A program made the position numbers and the translations under genes. DNA of 64,000 nucleotides from Bacteroidetes bacterium GWF2_33_16 (GTDB lineage: Bacteria > Bacteroidota > Bacteroidia > Bacteroidales > UBA12077): NCBI GenBank assembly GCA_001768565.1, contig MEOE01000028.1, positions 163,762 through 227,761 on the forward strand. The letters run 5' to 3'. The notes under the pieces were generated by a model. The model had not been told where the DNA came from. It was given only the letters and a program-made list of their open reading frames with translations, and did no database searches. Positions 1-9,375 of this stretch are shown one piece after another. How positions within the stretch are numbered: position 1 is the first letter of the stretch; each line of letters opens with the position of its first letter.

Positions 1-651
1 TTAAACTTACCTGTTTTGCCGCAGCATATTGAGTGCTTCGATAATTCTAATATTCAAGGATCCAATCCTGTTGCCGCATGTGTGGTTTTTAAAAACGCGA
101 AGCCTTCTGTTAAGGAATATCGACATTTTAATATTAAAACAGTTGAAGGCCCAAATGATTATGCATCAATGGAAGAGGTTGTTTATAGAAGGTACAAACG
201 AATGATTGACGAAAACAAAGAGCTTCCGCAATTAATTGTTATTGATGGGGGTAAAGGCCAACTTAGTTCTGCTACAAAAAGCTTAAATCAACTAGGTGTT
301 TTAAAAAATGTTTCTATTATAGGAATAGCAAAACGTCTTGAGGAAATTTACTATCCTAACGATCCAGTTCCTTTATACCTAGATAAAAACTCCGTTTCGT
401 TAAAAATAATTCAACATATCCGAAACGAGGCTCATCGTTTTGGGATAAAGTTTCATAGAAATAAAAGATCTGGAAGTTTTATACAAAGTGAGTTAAATGA
501 AATTCCGGGGATTGGTGATAAAACAATAGAGCAGCTTTTTAAGAAATATAAAAGTATAAAAAAAATACTACAGCTTGAAGAAGATGATCTCTCCTCAGAA
601 ATAGGACAAACCAAAGCAAGGTTGTTGCGTAATTATTTTACAGGCAAATAA
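1..651 (+). CDS. uvrC: UvrABC excinuclease subunit C, C-terminal part (5' end outside window)
   Basis: The reading frame is open from base 1 without a start, so only the last ~216 residues of a protein normally about 600 residues long are present. The visible part begins with the UvrC homology-domain signature IECFDNSNIQGSNPVAA, the RNase H-like 5' incision domain, and continues through VIDGGKGQLS. It ends with a helix-hairpin-helix DNA-binding region (NEIPGIGDKTIEQLFKKYKSI). In nucleotide excision repair UvrC joins the UvrB-DNA complex and cuts on both sides of the lesion. The next gene starts 279 bp downstream. Family assignment is secure; nothing can be said of the N-terminal GIY-YIG nuclease. 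Confidence 0.97.
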   Translation, partial: LNLPVLPQHIECFDNSNIQGSNPVAACVVFKNAKPSVKEYRHFNIKTVEGPNDYASMEEVVYRRYKRMIDENKELPQLIVIDGGKGQLSSATKSLNQLGVLKNVSIIGIAKRLEEIYYPNDPVPLYLDKNSVSLKIIQHIRNEAHRFGIKFHRNKRSGSFIQSELNEIPGIGDKTIEQLFKKYKSIKKILQLEEDDLSSEIGQTKARLLRNYFTGK

Positions 652-894
652 TGGAGTTGTTTCATCTATTCTTTATGCGAAGCAAGACTTTCGTTGATAG
701 CTGTAAATGTGTTAATAGACAGCCTTTTATATAAAGATGTGTGACTTGGGTCTTGCTGTGCTTACTATAATTACTTTATACCCGGCTATTGGGTGGAATA
801 GAAAAATCAGAACAAGCTTAACGATTTATTTTCTTTCTAAAGATCTCATGTAAAGAAAAATATTTTTCGAGATGGGAAGTTTCTCTAAATCCAT

Positions 895-902
895 TATCTT
901 TG
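895..902 (+). promoter_or_regulatory. Predicted Bacteroidetes -7 promoter element (TATCTTTG)
   Basis: TATCTTTG matches the Bacteroidetes TAnnTTTG -7 consensus and sits 28 bp before the ATG at 931, in the 279-bp gap after uvrC. No convincing TTTG -33 element lies 19-21 bp upstream. It would drive DUF4271 and probably hemD. Confidence 0.45.
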
Positions 903-930
903 CCGCTGATTTCAATGCTTTGTTATTACT

Positions 931-2073
931 ATGACTGATAAGTTAAATAAATTGGATCTTCACTCTAAGGACTTTATTGTATTTCAAGATACAATAACAC
1001 ACTCAAATATCCTCCCAAATATCAAAAGCATTGCAGATAGCAGTCTAAGTGACACGATTAAAGCCAAGCCATTTGCTCGTAAGGTGTTCGACGAACAAGA
1101 CATTGATTCAATTTTTAGGCAGCATGAAGAAAGGGAAAAGCAATACCAGTTTGAGATTAAATTAATTCAGGCAAAAAAGCATCTACAGAAAATTGATACA
1201 CCCAAACTCTTTTATGATAATTTGGGGACTTACCATGATCATTTGTCTGAAAGTATTTCTTTTGACGCCTTCCATCAAAATGTTCTCTTTAATATTCCTG
1301 CAGTTAAGTTTGAAGAAAATACGAAAAAAAAACCGGTATTTATTTCTGATTCGTTACAATCAAATAATAAAAACACGCATTTTTCGGAAAAACAAATACA
1401 TGTAAAGCCTCGGTTTACAGACAACAAGCTAGGTTTTGATTGGATTTCTCTAATAGTGTTTATTTCTATTGTTTTGCTGGGCTGGATAAGACTTTTTTTT
1501 AATAATCATTTTTTTTCCATTATTAAATCAGCATCAAACTATCAGGAGGCTAATAGTCTATTGCGAGGAAAGAATACAATCATTGAGCGTATTTTTTTCT
1601 TGTTAAATACGTTATTTCTATTAACAACAAGTGTTTTTGCTTTACAAATTGCCCATTTTTATAATTTAGATATTGCTCAGGGACGGCAATATTTGTTTTT
1701 TGCTATAGTTTTTGGTTCATTAATTGGATTGTCTGTTTTCAGGAAAATTTCATCATCTTTTATTGGAGAGGTATTTTTAAAACAAAGAGTGTTTTCAGAG
1801 TATTTTCATAATTTAAACATTTATACAATGAACACAGGAATATTCTTACTTCCAATAATAATTTTATTACAATATTTATCAATTCAGTATCTAGGTATAA
1901 TAATATATATGGGCATATTCGGAATAGCGACACTTTATTTTATTCAGTTAATAAGATCGTTTCAGATAATTATTAGAAAGAATGTTTCGATATTTTATAT
2001 GATTTTGTATCTTTGTGCTTTCGAATTTGCACCATTTTTAATTGTTTATAAACTATTGCTATCTCTTAATTAG
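931..2073 (+). CDS. DUF4271 family polytopic membrane protein
   Basis: Protein of 380 residues. The N-terminal ~165 residues are soluble and charged. They are followed by about six hydrophobic segments, near residues 171-190, 221-240, 254-270, 303-320, 322-340 and 352-377. The pattern and the position just before hemD match the DUF4271 family, a Bacteroidetes-restricted membrane family found in a conserved DUF4271-hemD-rnpA-protease order. Molecular function is unknown. hemD follows after 45 bp, so the two are probably co-transcribed. The family call rests on context and topology as much as on sequence, since the family diverges quickly. Confidence 0.8.
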   Translation: MTDKLNKLDLHSKDFIVFQDTITHSNILPNIKSIADSSLSDTIKAKPFARKVFDEQDIDSIFRQHEEREKQYQFEIKLIQAKKHLQKIDTPKLFYDNLGTYHDHLSESISFDAFHQNVLFNIPAVKFEENTKKKPVFISDSLQSNNKNTHFSEKQIHVKPRFTDNKLGFDWISLIVFISIVLLGWIRLFFNNHFFSIIKSASNYQEANSLLRGKNTIIERIFFLLNTLFLLTTSVFALQIAHFYNLDIAQGRQYLFFAIVFGSLIGLSVFRKISSSFIGEVFLKQRVFSEYFHNLNIYTMNTGIFLLPIIILLQYLSIQYLGIIIYMGIFGIATLYFIQLIRSFQIIIRKNVSIFYMILYLCAFEFAPFLIVYKLLLSLN

Positions 2074-2118
2074 TGGGATAAATAGAAGGTTTTAAAATTA
2101 AAATCCAAAGCAATTTAC

Positions 2119-2871
2119 ATGAAAGTTAAGACGATTTTAGTATCTCAACCCAAGCCGCAAAACGACAAGTCTCCATATTTGGAATTGGCTGAAAAACATC
2201 ATCTTAAAATAGATTTCAGACATTTTATACAGATAGAGGGCCTGCCTGCTAAAGATTTCAGAAAATCCAAAATAGATATTCTTGCTCACACGGCTGTTAT
2301 TTTTACCAGCCGCACAGCAATAGATCATTACTTCAGAATTTGCGAAGAGATGAGATTAGCTGTTCCGGATTCAATGAAATATTTTTGTATTTCAGAAGCT
2401 ACAGCCTTTTATTTGCAAAAGTATATTGTCTATCGTAAAAGAAAGATATTTTATGGAGACGGTAAGTTTTTAGATATAATGGAGCTTCTAAAAAAACACA
2501 AAGACGAAAAATTTTTGGTGCCAGTATCAGATGCTCATAAAGAAGAGATTCCAAAAAAATTAGAACAAAGCAAAATAAAATACACGAAAGCCATTATGTA
2601 CAAAACGGTAAGTGCTAATTTATCTGATTTGTCAAATGTTAATTACGATATGCTTGTTTTTTATAGTCCTTCTGGTATTAAATCATTGTTTGAAAACTTT
2701 CCTGAATTTAAACAAAACAATACGCGAATTGCTGCTTTTGGTCCAAAAACAGCAAAGGCAGTCAAAGATGCTGGTTTAAAGGCTGATATAAAAGCTCCCT
2801 CGAAAGAGGCTCCTTCAATGACTATGGCAATTGAGCAATATGTACTTGAGCATAATAAAGCTCATAAATAA
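2119..2871 (+). CDS. hemD: Uroporphyrinogen-III synthase
   Basis: Protein of 250 residues, normal for the family. HemD cyclises hydroxymethylbilane with inversion of ring D to uroporphyrinogen III, the branch-point precursor of haem, sirohaem and corrinoids. The sequence shows the expected two-lobed Rossmann-like layout, with VIFTSRTAIDHYF in the first lobe and MLVFYSPSGIKSLFE followed by RIAAFGPKTAKAVKDAG in the second. HemD proteins are poorly conserved, but these motifs plus the DUF4271/rnpA setting are typical. A clear terminator hairpin follows at 2893-2924. Confidence 0.9.
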   Translation: MKVKTILVSQPKPQNDKSPYLELAEKHHLKIDFRHFIQIEGLPAKDFRKSKIDILAHTAVIFTSRTAIDHYFRICEEMRLAVPDSMKYFCISEATAFYLQKYIVYRKRKIFYGDGKFLDIMELLKKHKDEKFLVPVSDAHKEEIPKKLEQSKIKYTKAIMYKTVSANLSDLSNVNYDMLVFYSPSGIKSLFENFPEFKQNNTRIAAFGPKTAKAVKDAGLKADIKAPSKEAPSMTMAIEQYVLEHNKAHK

Positions 2872-2892
2872 TTATATATCAATAACTTTTTT

Positions 2893-2924
2893 AAGGAGGA
2901 AGACGTTTCTTTCCTCCTTTTTTT
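2893..2924 (+). terminator. Rho-independent terminator after hemD
   Basis: A 9-bp perfect stem (AAGGAGGAA at 2893-2901 and its complement at 2911-2919) with a 9-nt loop runs into an unbroken T tract. It lies between hemD and rnpA, so rnpA probably has its own start of transcription. Confidence 0.8.
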
Positions 2925-2951
2925 ATTGAAAAGTTTTACCTTTACCTTTTT

Positions 2952-3353
2952 ATGAAGAAAGAATCATTTATAAATAAAGAGCGGCTAAAAAAAAGCAAAC
3001 CGATTGAAAATCTATTCAGTAAGGGTGAAAATCTAAATTTTTATCCATTTAAAGTACTGTTTTCTTTAACTTATTCCGATTCTACTATAAAATATCCCGC
3101 ACAGGTAGCTTTTGTTGTTCCAAAGAGATTGTTTAAGAAAGCGGTTGATAGAAATAATCTAAAAAGAAAAATGCGTGAAGCATTTAGAAAAAACAAATCG
3201 ATTCTTTACAACACTCTTATAGCGAATAATCAAAAACTTGAATTTATTGTTTTATATATAGCAAACGAAAACAATAATTTTGAAATAATTGAAACAAAAA
3301 TGGTTGGACTATTAAATGCTCTTTGTAAAAAAATCAAGAAAAAAGATGTATAG
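2952..3353 (+). CDS. rnpA: Ribonuclease P protein component
   Basis: Protein of 133 residues, basic. RnpA binds the RNase P RNA and helps it mature the 5' ends of pre-tRNAs. The diagnostic RNR-type motif is visible as KKAVDRNNLKRKMREAFR near residues 73-90, preceded by AFVVPKRLF. In many bacteria yidD follows directly; no recognisable yidD occurs in the 212 bp downstream. Confidence 0.95.
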   Translation: MKKESFINKERLKKSKPIENLFSKGENLNFYPFKVLFSLTYSDSTIKYPAQVAFVVPKRLFKKAVDRNNLKRKMREAFRKNKSILYNTLIANNQKLEFIVLYIANENNNFEIIETKMVGLLNALCKKIKKKDV

Positions 3354-3565
3354 AAAGCTGTTTTTCGTTCATTATATATCTATTGCAGAGTTAAATAATG
3401 TTAAATCAAATGAATGCATCAAATTTATTCAATACTTTTGTTCGGTTTGGCAAACATATTGATTTAAGTACAGCAGAGTTTCATTGATTATTGAATAAAC
3501 GTATAGTATTTTAGGGGAGTCAAATAAATTAATAGCAAAAGGGTGTTTTAAAAAATTTAATATAA

Positions 3566-5332
3566 ATGAATATGAAAACAAAAAAGAGATTATATAGTAT
3601 TATTCTTATTTGTGGAGCATTAGTTACTGTAGGTTTTTTAGGTTTTAAAACAGGTGATGATTTTAAAATTGCCAAAAGTTTAGATATTTATTATTCTTTA
3701 TTTAGAGATATAAATATCTATTATGTAGATGAAACAAATCCCGAAAAGCTTGTTGAAACAAGTATAAATGCTATGCTGGAGTCTCTTGATCCTTATACGG
3801 TTTATATTCCAGAATCAGAAATGGATGAATTTACATTTATGACAACTGGTCAGTATGGTGGGATAGGTGCATTAATTAGAAACAAAGATGGTCAGCCGAT
3901 TATAGCACAGCCATATAAAGGGTTTCCTGCAGATAAAGCCGGGCTAAGAGCCGGAGATATTATTTTAGAGGTAGATGGAATACCTACCAAAGAATTGCAA
4001 ATTGATAATATTAGTGAAAAGCTTAAAGGTACTCCAAAAACATCTTTACAACTATTGATAGAAAGACCATATACAAACGAAAAATTCACAAAGGAATTAT
4101 TTCGCGAAGAGATCAAAATAAAAAGTGTACCGTACTATGGTGTTGTTGAGTCAGGAATAGGTTATATTCGAGTAACTAAATTTACACCAGATCTTACAAA
4201 AGAAGTAAAAGAAGCATTAAAAGATTTAAAAACTGAGTATCAGATTAAGTCACTTATTCTTGACTTAAGGGGAAACCCAGGAGGATTATTAGTTGAAGCT
4301 CCAAGGCTTTGTAATTTGTTTGTAAATAAGGGGCAGGAAATTGTTAGTACGAAAGGGAAAATAAAAAAGTGGGATCAAACATACAAAACAACAGAATCGG
4401 CTTTTGATCCGGAAATTCCAATTGTTGTTTTGGTTAGCCGTACAACAGCCTCTGCAGCAGAAATTGTTGCCGGTGCATTGCAGGATCTTGATAGGGCTGT
4501 TGTTTTAGGGCAAAGAACTTTTGGCAAGGGACTTGTACAAACAACAATTCCTTTAAGTTATAACAGCCAACTTAAAGTTACTACTGCCAAGTATTATATT
4601 CCTAGCGGAAGATGCATACAGGCAAGAGACTATTCTCATCGAAATGAAGACGGAAGTGTAGGATATGTTCCAGATACATTAATCTCAGAATTTTTGACAA
4701 AAAATGGGAGGAAAGTATACGATGGAGGAGGAATAATTCCTGATATTAGTTTCGATCCGCAGGATATTAGTCCAATATCAATAAGCCTTATAACAGAAAA
4801 TATTGTTTTTGATTATGCTACTAAATTTGCATTTGAAAATCAATCAATATCATCCGTTTCAGACTTTATGATTTCAGATAAGATTTTCAATGATTTTACA
4901 GATTATGCTTTAAATCAGGATTTTAGTTACGAGACATATAGTGAAAAAGAATTACAAGAGCTTGAAAAGGTTTTAAAACGAGAGAAATATTATAACAGAG
5001 TCGAGTCCGAAATAAAAGAACTTAAAAGCAAACTTGTTAATGATAAAAGACAAGATATTCAGGAGTTTAAAAGCGAAATAAAAGACTTTTTGCGTGACGA
5101 AATTGTAGGAAGATATTATTATGAAGACGGTCAGATTCAGGCTAGTCTAATTAACGACAGTCAGCTTTATAAAGCGATCGACATTTTAAAAAACAACAAT
5201 ACCTATAATTCTATATTAAATGGAAGTTATAATGACCAACGCGAAGGTGAAAAACTAAGCTTATATAATCCGGATCTATTCAATAAAAGCCAAAACGCGA
5301 ATGATTTTTTTGAATCCTTTATAAGCAATTAA
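3566..5332 (+). CDS. S41 family C-terminal processing peptidase (CtpA/Prc type)
   Basis: Protein of 588 residues with an N-terminal signal/anchor segment (residues 10-27), so a periplasmic or membrane-tethered protease. A PDZ domain lies around residues 96-170 (GAPFS-like loop around PADKAGLRAGDIILEVDG). The S41 core follows, with nucleophile Ser296 in TTASAAEI and general base Lys321 in GKGLVQ. Their spacing of 25 residues equals that of the Ser/Lys dyad of E. coli Prc. A C-terminal helical extension of ~190 residues follows. A second in-frame ATG lies two codons in (3572). These proteases cleave non-polar C termini of envelope proteins. The physiological substrate here is unknown. Confidence 0.93.
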   Translation: MNMKTKKRLYSIILICGALVTVGFLGFKTGDDFKIAKSLDIYYSLFRDINIYYVDETNPEKLVETSINAMLESLDPYTVYIPESEMDEFTFMTTGQYGGIGALIRNKDGQPIIAQPYKGFPADKAGLRAGDIILEVDGIPTKELQIDNISEKLKGTPKTSLQLLIERPYTNEKFTKELFREEIKIKSVPYYGVVESGIGYIRVTKFTPDLTKEVKEALKDLKTEYQIKSLILDLRGNPGGLLVEAPRLCNLFVNKGQEIVSTKGKIKKWDQTYKTTESAFDPEIPIVVLVSRTTASAAEIVAGALQDLDRAVVLGQRTFGKGLVQTTIPLSYNSQLKVTTAKYYIPSGRCIQARDYSHRNEDGSVGYVPDTLISEFLTKNGRKVYDGGGIIPDISFDPQDISPISISLITENIVFDYATKFAFENQSISSVSDFMISDKIFNDFTDYALNQDFSYETYSEKELQELEKVLKREKYYNRVESEIKELKSKLVNDKRQDIQEFKSEIKDFLRDEIVGRYYYEDGQIQASLINDSQLYKAIDILKNNNTYNSILNGSYNDQREGEKLSLYNPDLFNKSQNANDFFESFISN

Positions 5333-5336
5333 AAAG

Positions 5337-5367
5337 AAAAAAGTTCTGTATTATCAGGACTTTTTTT
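5337..5367. terminator. Terminator hairpin between convergent protease gene and polA
   Basis: AAGTTCTG at 5341-5348 pairs (one G-T) with CAGGACTT at 5355-5362, flanked by an A-run on the left and a T-run on the right. It can stop transcription from both the S41 protease (+) and polA (-). Confidence 0.7.
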
Positions 5368-5379
5368 CTTGCATTTAAT

Positions 5380-8148
5380 CTAGTGTGCTTCAAGCCAATT
5401 ATTTCCAATTCCAATGTCAACAGTAAGGTGAATGCTTAGTTTTATTGCATTTTCCATTTTGTTCTTTACCAGAGCTTTTATTTCGTTTTCTTCTGGTTTA
5501 TAAACATCGAAAATCAATTCGTCATGTACCTGGAGAATCATTTTTGTTTTATATGATTTTGATTTTAGTTCATTATAAATATCGATCATTGCTATTTTAA
5601 TAATATCAGCTGCCGATCCCTGAATAGGAGCGTTTATAGCATTTCTTTCAGCAAATCCACGAACCGTTGCGTTTTTCGAATTAATATCGTTTAATACTCT
5701 TTTACGTCCCATAATGGTTTCAACATATCCTTTTTGTCGAGCAATTGCAATGCTATTATCCATGTATTCTTTCACCTTAGGATAGCTTTTAAAGTATTCA
5801 TCAATAAGGCTTTTTGCTTCGCTTCTGGGAATGCTTAATCGCTGTGATAATCCGAATGAAGAAATTCCATAAATAATTCCAAAATTGGCCGTTTTTGCTT
5901 TTCTGCGCTGATCTTTGGTTACATCTTTCAGATTTTCCACGTGGAATATTTTTGCAGCTGTTGATGTGTGGATGTCCTCATTATTTTTAAATGCTTCGAT
6001 CATATTGGTGTCTTGGCTTAGATGTGCCATTAACCGGAGTTCTATTTGTGAATAATCGGCCGCCAATAGAACATGATCTGTATCTGAAGGAATAAAGGCC
6101 TTACGAATTTCTCTACCTCGCTCTTCTCGAATAGGAATATTTTGCAGGTTAGGATTGTTTGAGCTTAAGCGGCCTGTTGCTGTTACTGCTTGGTTATATG
6201 ATGTATGTACTTTCCCTGTTTTTGGATTAATAAGTTTTGGTAGAGCCTCTATATAGGTTGAAAGCAATTTTTTTAGCGATCTAAAATCCAGTATAGCATG
6301 AATTATTGGATGTTTTTCTGCTAAAAGCATTAGCGTTTCTTCGCTGGTTGAGTATTGGTTCGTTTTTGTTTTTTTTGCGTTAGGGTCTATTTTTAAATGT
6401 TCAAAAAGAATATCTCCTAACTGTTTTGGTGATGAGATATTAAATTTTAAACCTGCTTGTGCAAATATTTTTTCTTCAATAGCAATAAGTTCTTTATTAA
6501 GTTCTTTAGCATATTCATTTAAAGCGTTGATATCAATATTGAAACCATTCATCTCCATTTCAGCCAATACTGGTATTAAGGGCATTTCAATGGATTCTGC
6601 TAAATTATTTAGTTTCTTTTGATTTAGATCTTTTTCAAGGATTTCCTTTAATTGAAAAGTTAAGTCAGCATCTTCGGCTGCATAATCTTTTATTGTTTCC
6701 AAAGGAACATTTCGCATCGAATTCTGCCTTACACCTTTCTTTCCAATTAATTCTTCTATTTCCACCGGACTGTAATTCAGATATGTTTCAGAAAGATATG
6801 TTAAATTATGTCGAAGATCAGGTTGCAGCAAGTAGTGTGCAATCATCGTGTCGAATATTTCTCCTTGTACACTTATATCATATTGCTTAAGTATTAGCAT
6901 ATCAAACTTAATATTCTGCCCAATCTTTTTTATTGATGGATTTTCGAACAGGTGCTTAAACTCATTAAGTTGTTTTTGTGCTTGCGTTTGATCTTCACTA
7001 AAAGGAATATAATATGCAGTATGTATTTGCCAAGAAATTGACATACCAACAATTTCAGCCGAATATGGATCTAAACCAGTTGTTTCTGTATCAAAGCAAA
7101 ACTCAGTCAGCGTTTCTAGTTTTTCAATTAAGGACCTATTGCTTTCTGCTGTGTTTACTAAGATATAATTATGTTCTGTGTTTGAAATGTTTTTAAGTCT
7201 CTTACTGGATTGTTCTATTTCTATTGGATCAAAAAGCGATCCTTGCACTGCTGCTTTTGATGGTACAGGATTTGCTTCGCTCTGAAATAATCGTTTTCCC
7301 AAAGTTTTGAACTCAAGCTCGTCAAGGAGGGGAGAGAGCTTTTTTTCGTCTGGCTTTTCAAGGATAAGAGCTGTAGCATCCAAAGAAACAGGAACATCTA
7401 ATTTTATAGTTACAAGCTCTCTTGATAGCAGAACCTGTTCTTTATTATTGACCAGAATTTCCTTCTGTTTTCCTGTGAGCTCGTTAATGCTGTTGTAAAT
7501 ATTTTCTATACTTTCGTATTTTTCAATTAACTTAATTGCTGTTTTTTCTCCTATTCCTGGGGCTCCAGGAATATTGTCTGAAGCGTCTCCCATTAATCCT
7601 AAAATATCAATTATTTGAGTAGGATCTTTAATGTTATATTTCTTGCAAATTTCCTGAACTCCAACAACCTCTTCTTCGTTGCCCGACCGAGATGGTTTAT
7701 ACATAAAAATATTTTCCGAAATCAATTGTCCGTAATCTTTGTCAGGGGTCATCATATAGGTTGTAAAACCTTCTTTTTCGGCTAATTTAGCAAGCGTTCC
7801 AATTACATCGTCTGCCTCGAAACCATCAACCTGAATAATAGGGATATTAAAACCATCAATAAGCTGTTTAATATATGGAATAGATTTTTTAATATCTTCG
7901 GGAGTAGATTCACGGTTTGCCTTGTATTCCTTATAAATAGTATGTCGGAAGGTTGGATAGGGAGGGTCAAAAACAACCGCTATATGGGTTGGTTTTTCTT
8001 TTGTTATAAGGTCAATCAATGTGTTTGCAAATCCAAAAATAGCAGAAGTATTTAATCCACTTGAGTTAAATCTAGGGTTTTTAATAAATGCATAATATGA
8101 GCGATATATTAAAGCATAAGCATCTAACAGATATAGTTTTTTGGACAT
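5380..8148 (-). CDS. polA: DNA polymerase I
   Basis: Protein of 922 residues with all three classical domains. The 5'-3' exonuclease occupies residues 1-290 (DGFEADDVIGTLA, GLMGDASDNIPGAPGIG). The 3'-5' exonuclease spans ~325-510, and all four metal-binding acids are visible: Asp353 and Glu355 in FDTETTGL, Asp416 in QNIKFD, and Asp493 in YAAED. The polymerase occupies ~540-922, with motif A Asp698 in DYSQIE, motif B RRKAKTANFGIIYG from about 748, and motif C VHDE at 874-877. PolA fills gaps during excision repair and removes Okazaki primers. Many bacterial PolA proteins have lost proofreading residues; this one keeps them. Confidence 0.98.
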   Translation of the reverse strand: MSKKLYLLDAYALIYRSYYAFIKNPRFNSSGLNTSAIFGFANTLIDLITKEKPTHIAVVFDPPYPTFRHTIYKEYKANRESTPEDIKKSIPYIKQLIDGFNIPIIQVDGFEADDVIGTLAKLAEKEGFTTYMMTPDKDYGQLISENIFMYKPSRSGNEEEVVGVQEICKKYNIKDPTQIIDILGLMGDASDNIPGAPGIGEKTAIKLIEKYESIENIYNSINELTGKQKEILVNNKEQVLLSRELVTIKLDVPVSLDATALILEKPDEKKLSPLLDELEFKTLGKRLFQSEANPVPSKAAVQGSLFDPIEIEQSSKRLKNISNTEHNYILVNTAESNRSLIEKLETLTEFCFDTETTGLDPYSAEIVGMSISWQIHTAYYIPFSEDQTQAQKQLNEFKHLFENPSIKKIGQNIKFDMLILKQYDISVQGEIFDTMIAHYLLQPDLRHNLTYLSETYLNYSPVEIEELIGKKGVRQNSMRNVPLETIKDYAAEDADLTFQLKEILEKDLNQKKLNNLAESIEMPLIPVLAEMEMNGFNIDINALNEYAKELNKELIAIEEKIFAQAGLKFNISSPKQLGDILFEHLKIDPNAKKTKTNQYSTSEETLMLLAEKHPIIHAILDFRSLKKLLSTYIEALPKLINPKTGKVHTSYNQAVTATGRLSSNNPNLQNIPIREERGREIRKAFIPSDTDHVLLAADYSQIELRLMAHLSQDTNMIEAFKNNEDIHTSTAAKIFHVENLKDVTKDQRRKAKTANFGIIYGISSFGLSQRLSIPRSEAKSLIDEYFKSYPKVKEYMDNSIAIARQKGYVETIMGRKRVLNDINSKNATVRGFAERNAINAPIQGSAADIIKIAMIDIYNELKSKSYKTKMILQVHDELIFDVYKPEENEIKALVKNKMENAIKLSIHLTVDIGIGNNWLEAH

Positions 8149-8278
8149 AAAAATAGTTGTTAAAGTAAGAAGTAAAATTATTCAATGTTGAAAGACCAAA
8201 TTACAACATACAAATCAGAAATAATAATGAAAAATGATTTTAGAAATGAGTACGAATTAATATTTGATGTATTATTTT

Positions 8279-8728
8279 TTAATTATTATCGGATGCAAAC
8301 CACTCTGCAAAAGATGTTGCTGTTTCGTGTAGCTTAAGGCTGTACAGCTTTACTTCTGATGGCAGCTTTTTTTTAATTTTTTGTACAAAATCAATCACCA
8401 TGTTTTCGCATGTTGGCTGGTAATCAACAATAGATTGTTTTTCGAACATTTGATTTTGAGAACAATTAAGGCTTTCAGATGCGCTTTTTGAGATAATGAA
8501 TGCATGGTCAAGGGGTTTTATTATCTCGTCGTTTATAATTTTTTTTAAATCCCCAAAATCTATTACCATACCTAATTTGGGGTTTTTTTCGTCCACAATA
8601 GGTGATCCTATTACAGTTACAAACAACTTATAAGAATGACCATGAATATTGGCGCAAGGGCCATTATAATTCCATAATGCGTGTGCAATTTCGAAATTAA
8701 ACTCTTTTGTAACTCGAATTTTAGTCAT
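8279..8728 (-). CDS. queD: 6-carboxy-5,6,7,8-tetrahydropterin synthase (QueD)
   Basis: Protein of 149 residues from the ATG at 8728; an open frame extends 27 codons further but crosses a promoter and a terminator. QueD converts 7,8-dihydroneopterin triphosphate to carboxytetrahydropterin in queuosine/7-deazaguanine synthesis. Zinc ligands His16 (EIAHAL), His29 and His31 (IHGHSY), catalytic Cys25 (GPCANIHGH) and the C-terminal KLHETATSFAEW glutamate are all present. The rest of the queuosine pathway is not in this window. It stands alone between polA and arsR on the same strand. Confidence 0.93.
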   Translation of the reverse strand: MTKIRVTKEFNFEIAHALWNYNGPCANIHGHSYKLFVTVIGSPIVDEKNPKLGMVIDFGDLKKIINDEIIKPLDHAFIISKSASESLNCSQNQMFEKQSIVDYQPTCENMVIDFVQKIKKKLPSEVKLYSLKLHETATSFAEWFASDNN

Positions 8729-8755
8729 ATCCTGAAGTTTATATGTAATTAGCAA

Positions 8756-8763
8756 CAAAGATA
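8756..8763 (-). promoter_or_regulatory. Predicted -7 promoter element of queD (TATCTTTG on minus strand)
   Basis: Reading the minus strand, TATCTTTG fits TAnnTTTG and lies 27 nt upstream of the QueD ATG at 8728. This supports the shorter start. A TTTCG resembling the -33 element sits about 19 bp further up. Confidence 0.5.
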
Positions 8764-8797
8764 TAACACATTTGTTGAATCGAAAAAAGAAAAATAA

Positions 8798-8827
8798 AAA
8801 ACCATTCATATGCTCATGAATGGTTTT
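8798..8827 (-). terminator. Terminator of the ArsR-family gene
   Basis: AAAACCATTCAT at 8798-8809 is a perfect 12-bp complement of 8816-8827, with a 6-nt loop. On the minus strand it is followed by a T-rich run. It lies 25 bp after the arsR stop and shows that the stretch upstream of queD is intergenic. Confidence 0.8.
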
Positions 8828-8852
8828 CGGTTATTTAATATAATAAAAAACT

Positions 8853-9167
8853 TTAATCAGTAGTAGTACATTTGCTAACACAATTTACAATATTAGAAAG
8901 ATTACTGTGTTTTAATGAATAATAGGTGTTTTTGCCTTCTCTTTTTGAGCACAAAACACCCTTGTCTTTTAATATTCCTAAATGATGCGATGTTGTCGAT
9001 TGTTCAATACCTAATAGTTCATGTATTTCTGTAACAGTTAGTTTTTTACCATCTTCTAAATAATTTAGAATAGCAATTCGCATTGGATGTGCAATAGCTT
9101 TTAGCATGTTTGCTGCATCTTCCAGTTGCTCAATTGTAAGGTCTTTTATTTTCATAATCGGTTGCAT
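8853..9167 (-). CDS. ArsR/SmtB-family winged-helix transcriptional regulator
   Basis: Protein of 104 residues from the ATG at 9167 (a second ATG at 9155 is possible). The family fold is clear: LKAIAHPMRIAILNYLE, then the recognition helix region LLGIEQSTTSHHLGILKDKGVL and the wing REGKNTYYSL. ArsR proteins are dimeric repressors, often metal- or redox-sensing. The C terminus carries two cysteines (NCVSKC), which could be part of a sensor, but no canonical ELCVCDL metal motif is present. It is divergent from the polyprenyl synthase gene. No obvious regulated partner lies on its own strand. The inducer is unknown. Confidence 0.88.
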   Translation of the reverse strand: MQPIMKIKDLTIEQLEDAANMLKAIAHPMRIAILNYLEDGKKLTVTEIHELLGIEQSTTSHHLGILKDKGVLCSKREGKNTYYSLKHSNLSNIVNCVSKCTTTD

Positions 9168-9185
9168 TTTTGTAATTAACAAATG

Positions 9186-9193
9186 CAAATATA
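9186..9193 (-). promoter_or_regulatory. Predicted -7 element of the ArsR-family gene (TATATTTG on minus strand)
   Basis: TATATTTG on the minus strand lies 18 nt before the ATG at 9167. The open frame extends past it to 9239, but a promoter here makes that longer start unlikely. Confidence 0.45.
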
Positions 9194-9350
9194 TAAATAT
9201 ATAATTTTTAAAATTATGACTATTGTCATTAAAATACAATACTTTACTATACTAATGATTTTGTAAATCAGAGATGCTATAAACAAAAACAATTTTAATT
9301 ATTCTTGATTTTAATCAAACTATTCGGGTATTATCGTGTTTTAGAATTAG

Positions 9351-9358
9351 TATATTTG
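9351..9358 (+). promoter_or_regulatory. Predicted -7 element of the polyprenyl synthase gene (TATATTTG)
   Basis: TATATTTG ends 17 bp before the ATG at 9376 and is divergent from the ArsR promoter 157 bp away. No clear -33 element. An ArsR operator could overlap this gap, but I see no obvious dyad. Confidence 0.4.
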
Positions 9359-9375
9359 AAAAAAAATTGATTTTA

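Noticed and set aside
652..930. Short ATG frame directly after uvrC
   Set aside because: Only about 27 codons, no motif. The gap has only the promoter at 895.
3345..3470. Short ATG frame after rnpA, where yidD often lies
   Set aside because: About 38 residues (MYRKLFFVHYIS...) with no YidD cysteine or membrane-insertion motif; overlaps the rnpA end. Treated as chance.
8729..8809. N-terminal extension of QueD to 8809
   Set aside because: The extra 27 codons overlap a TAnnTTTG element and the arsR terminator, and the residues are an odd FFFFF-rich run. ATG at 8728 matches family starts.
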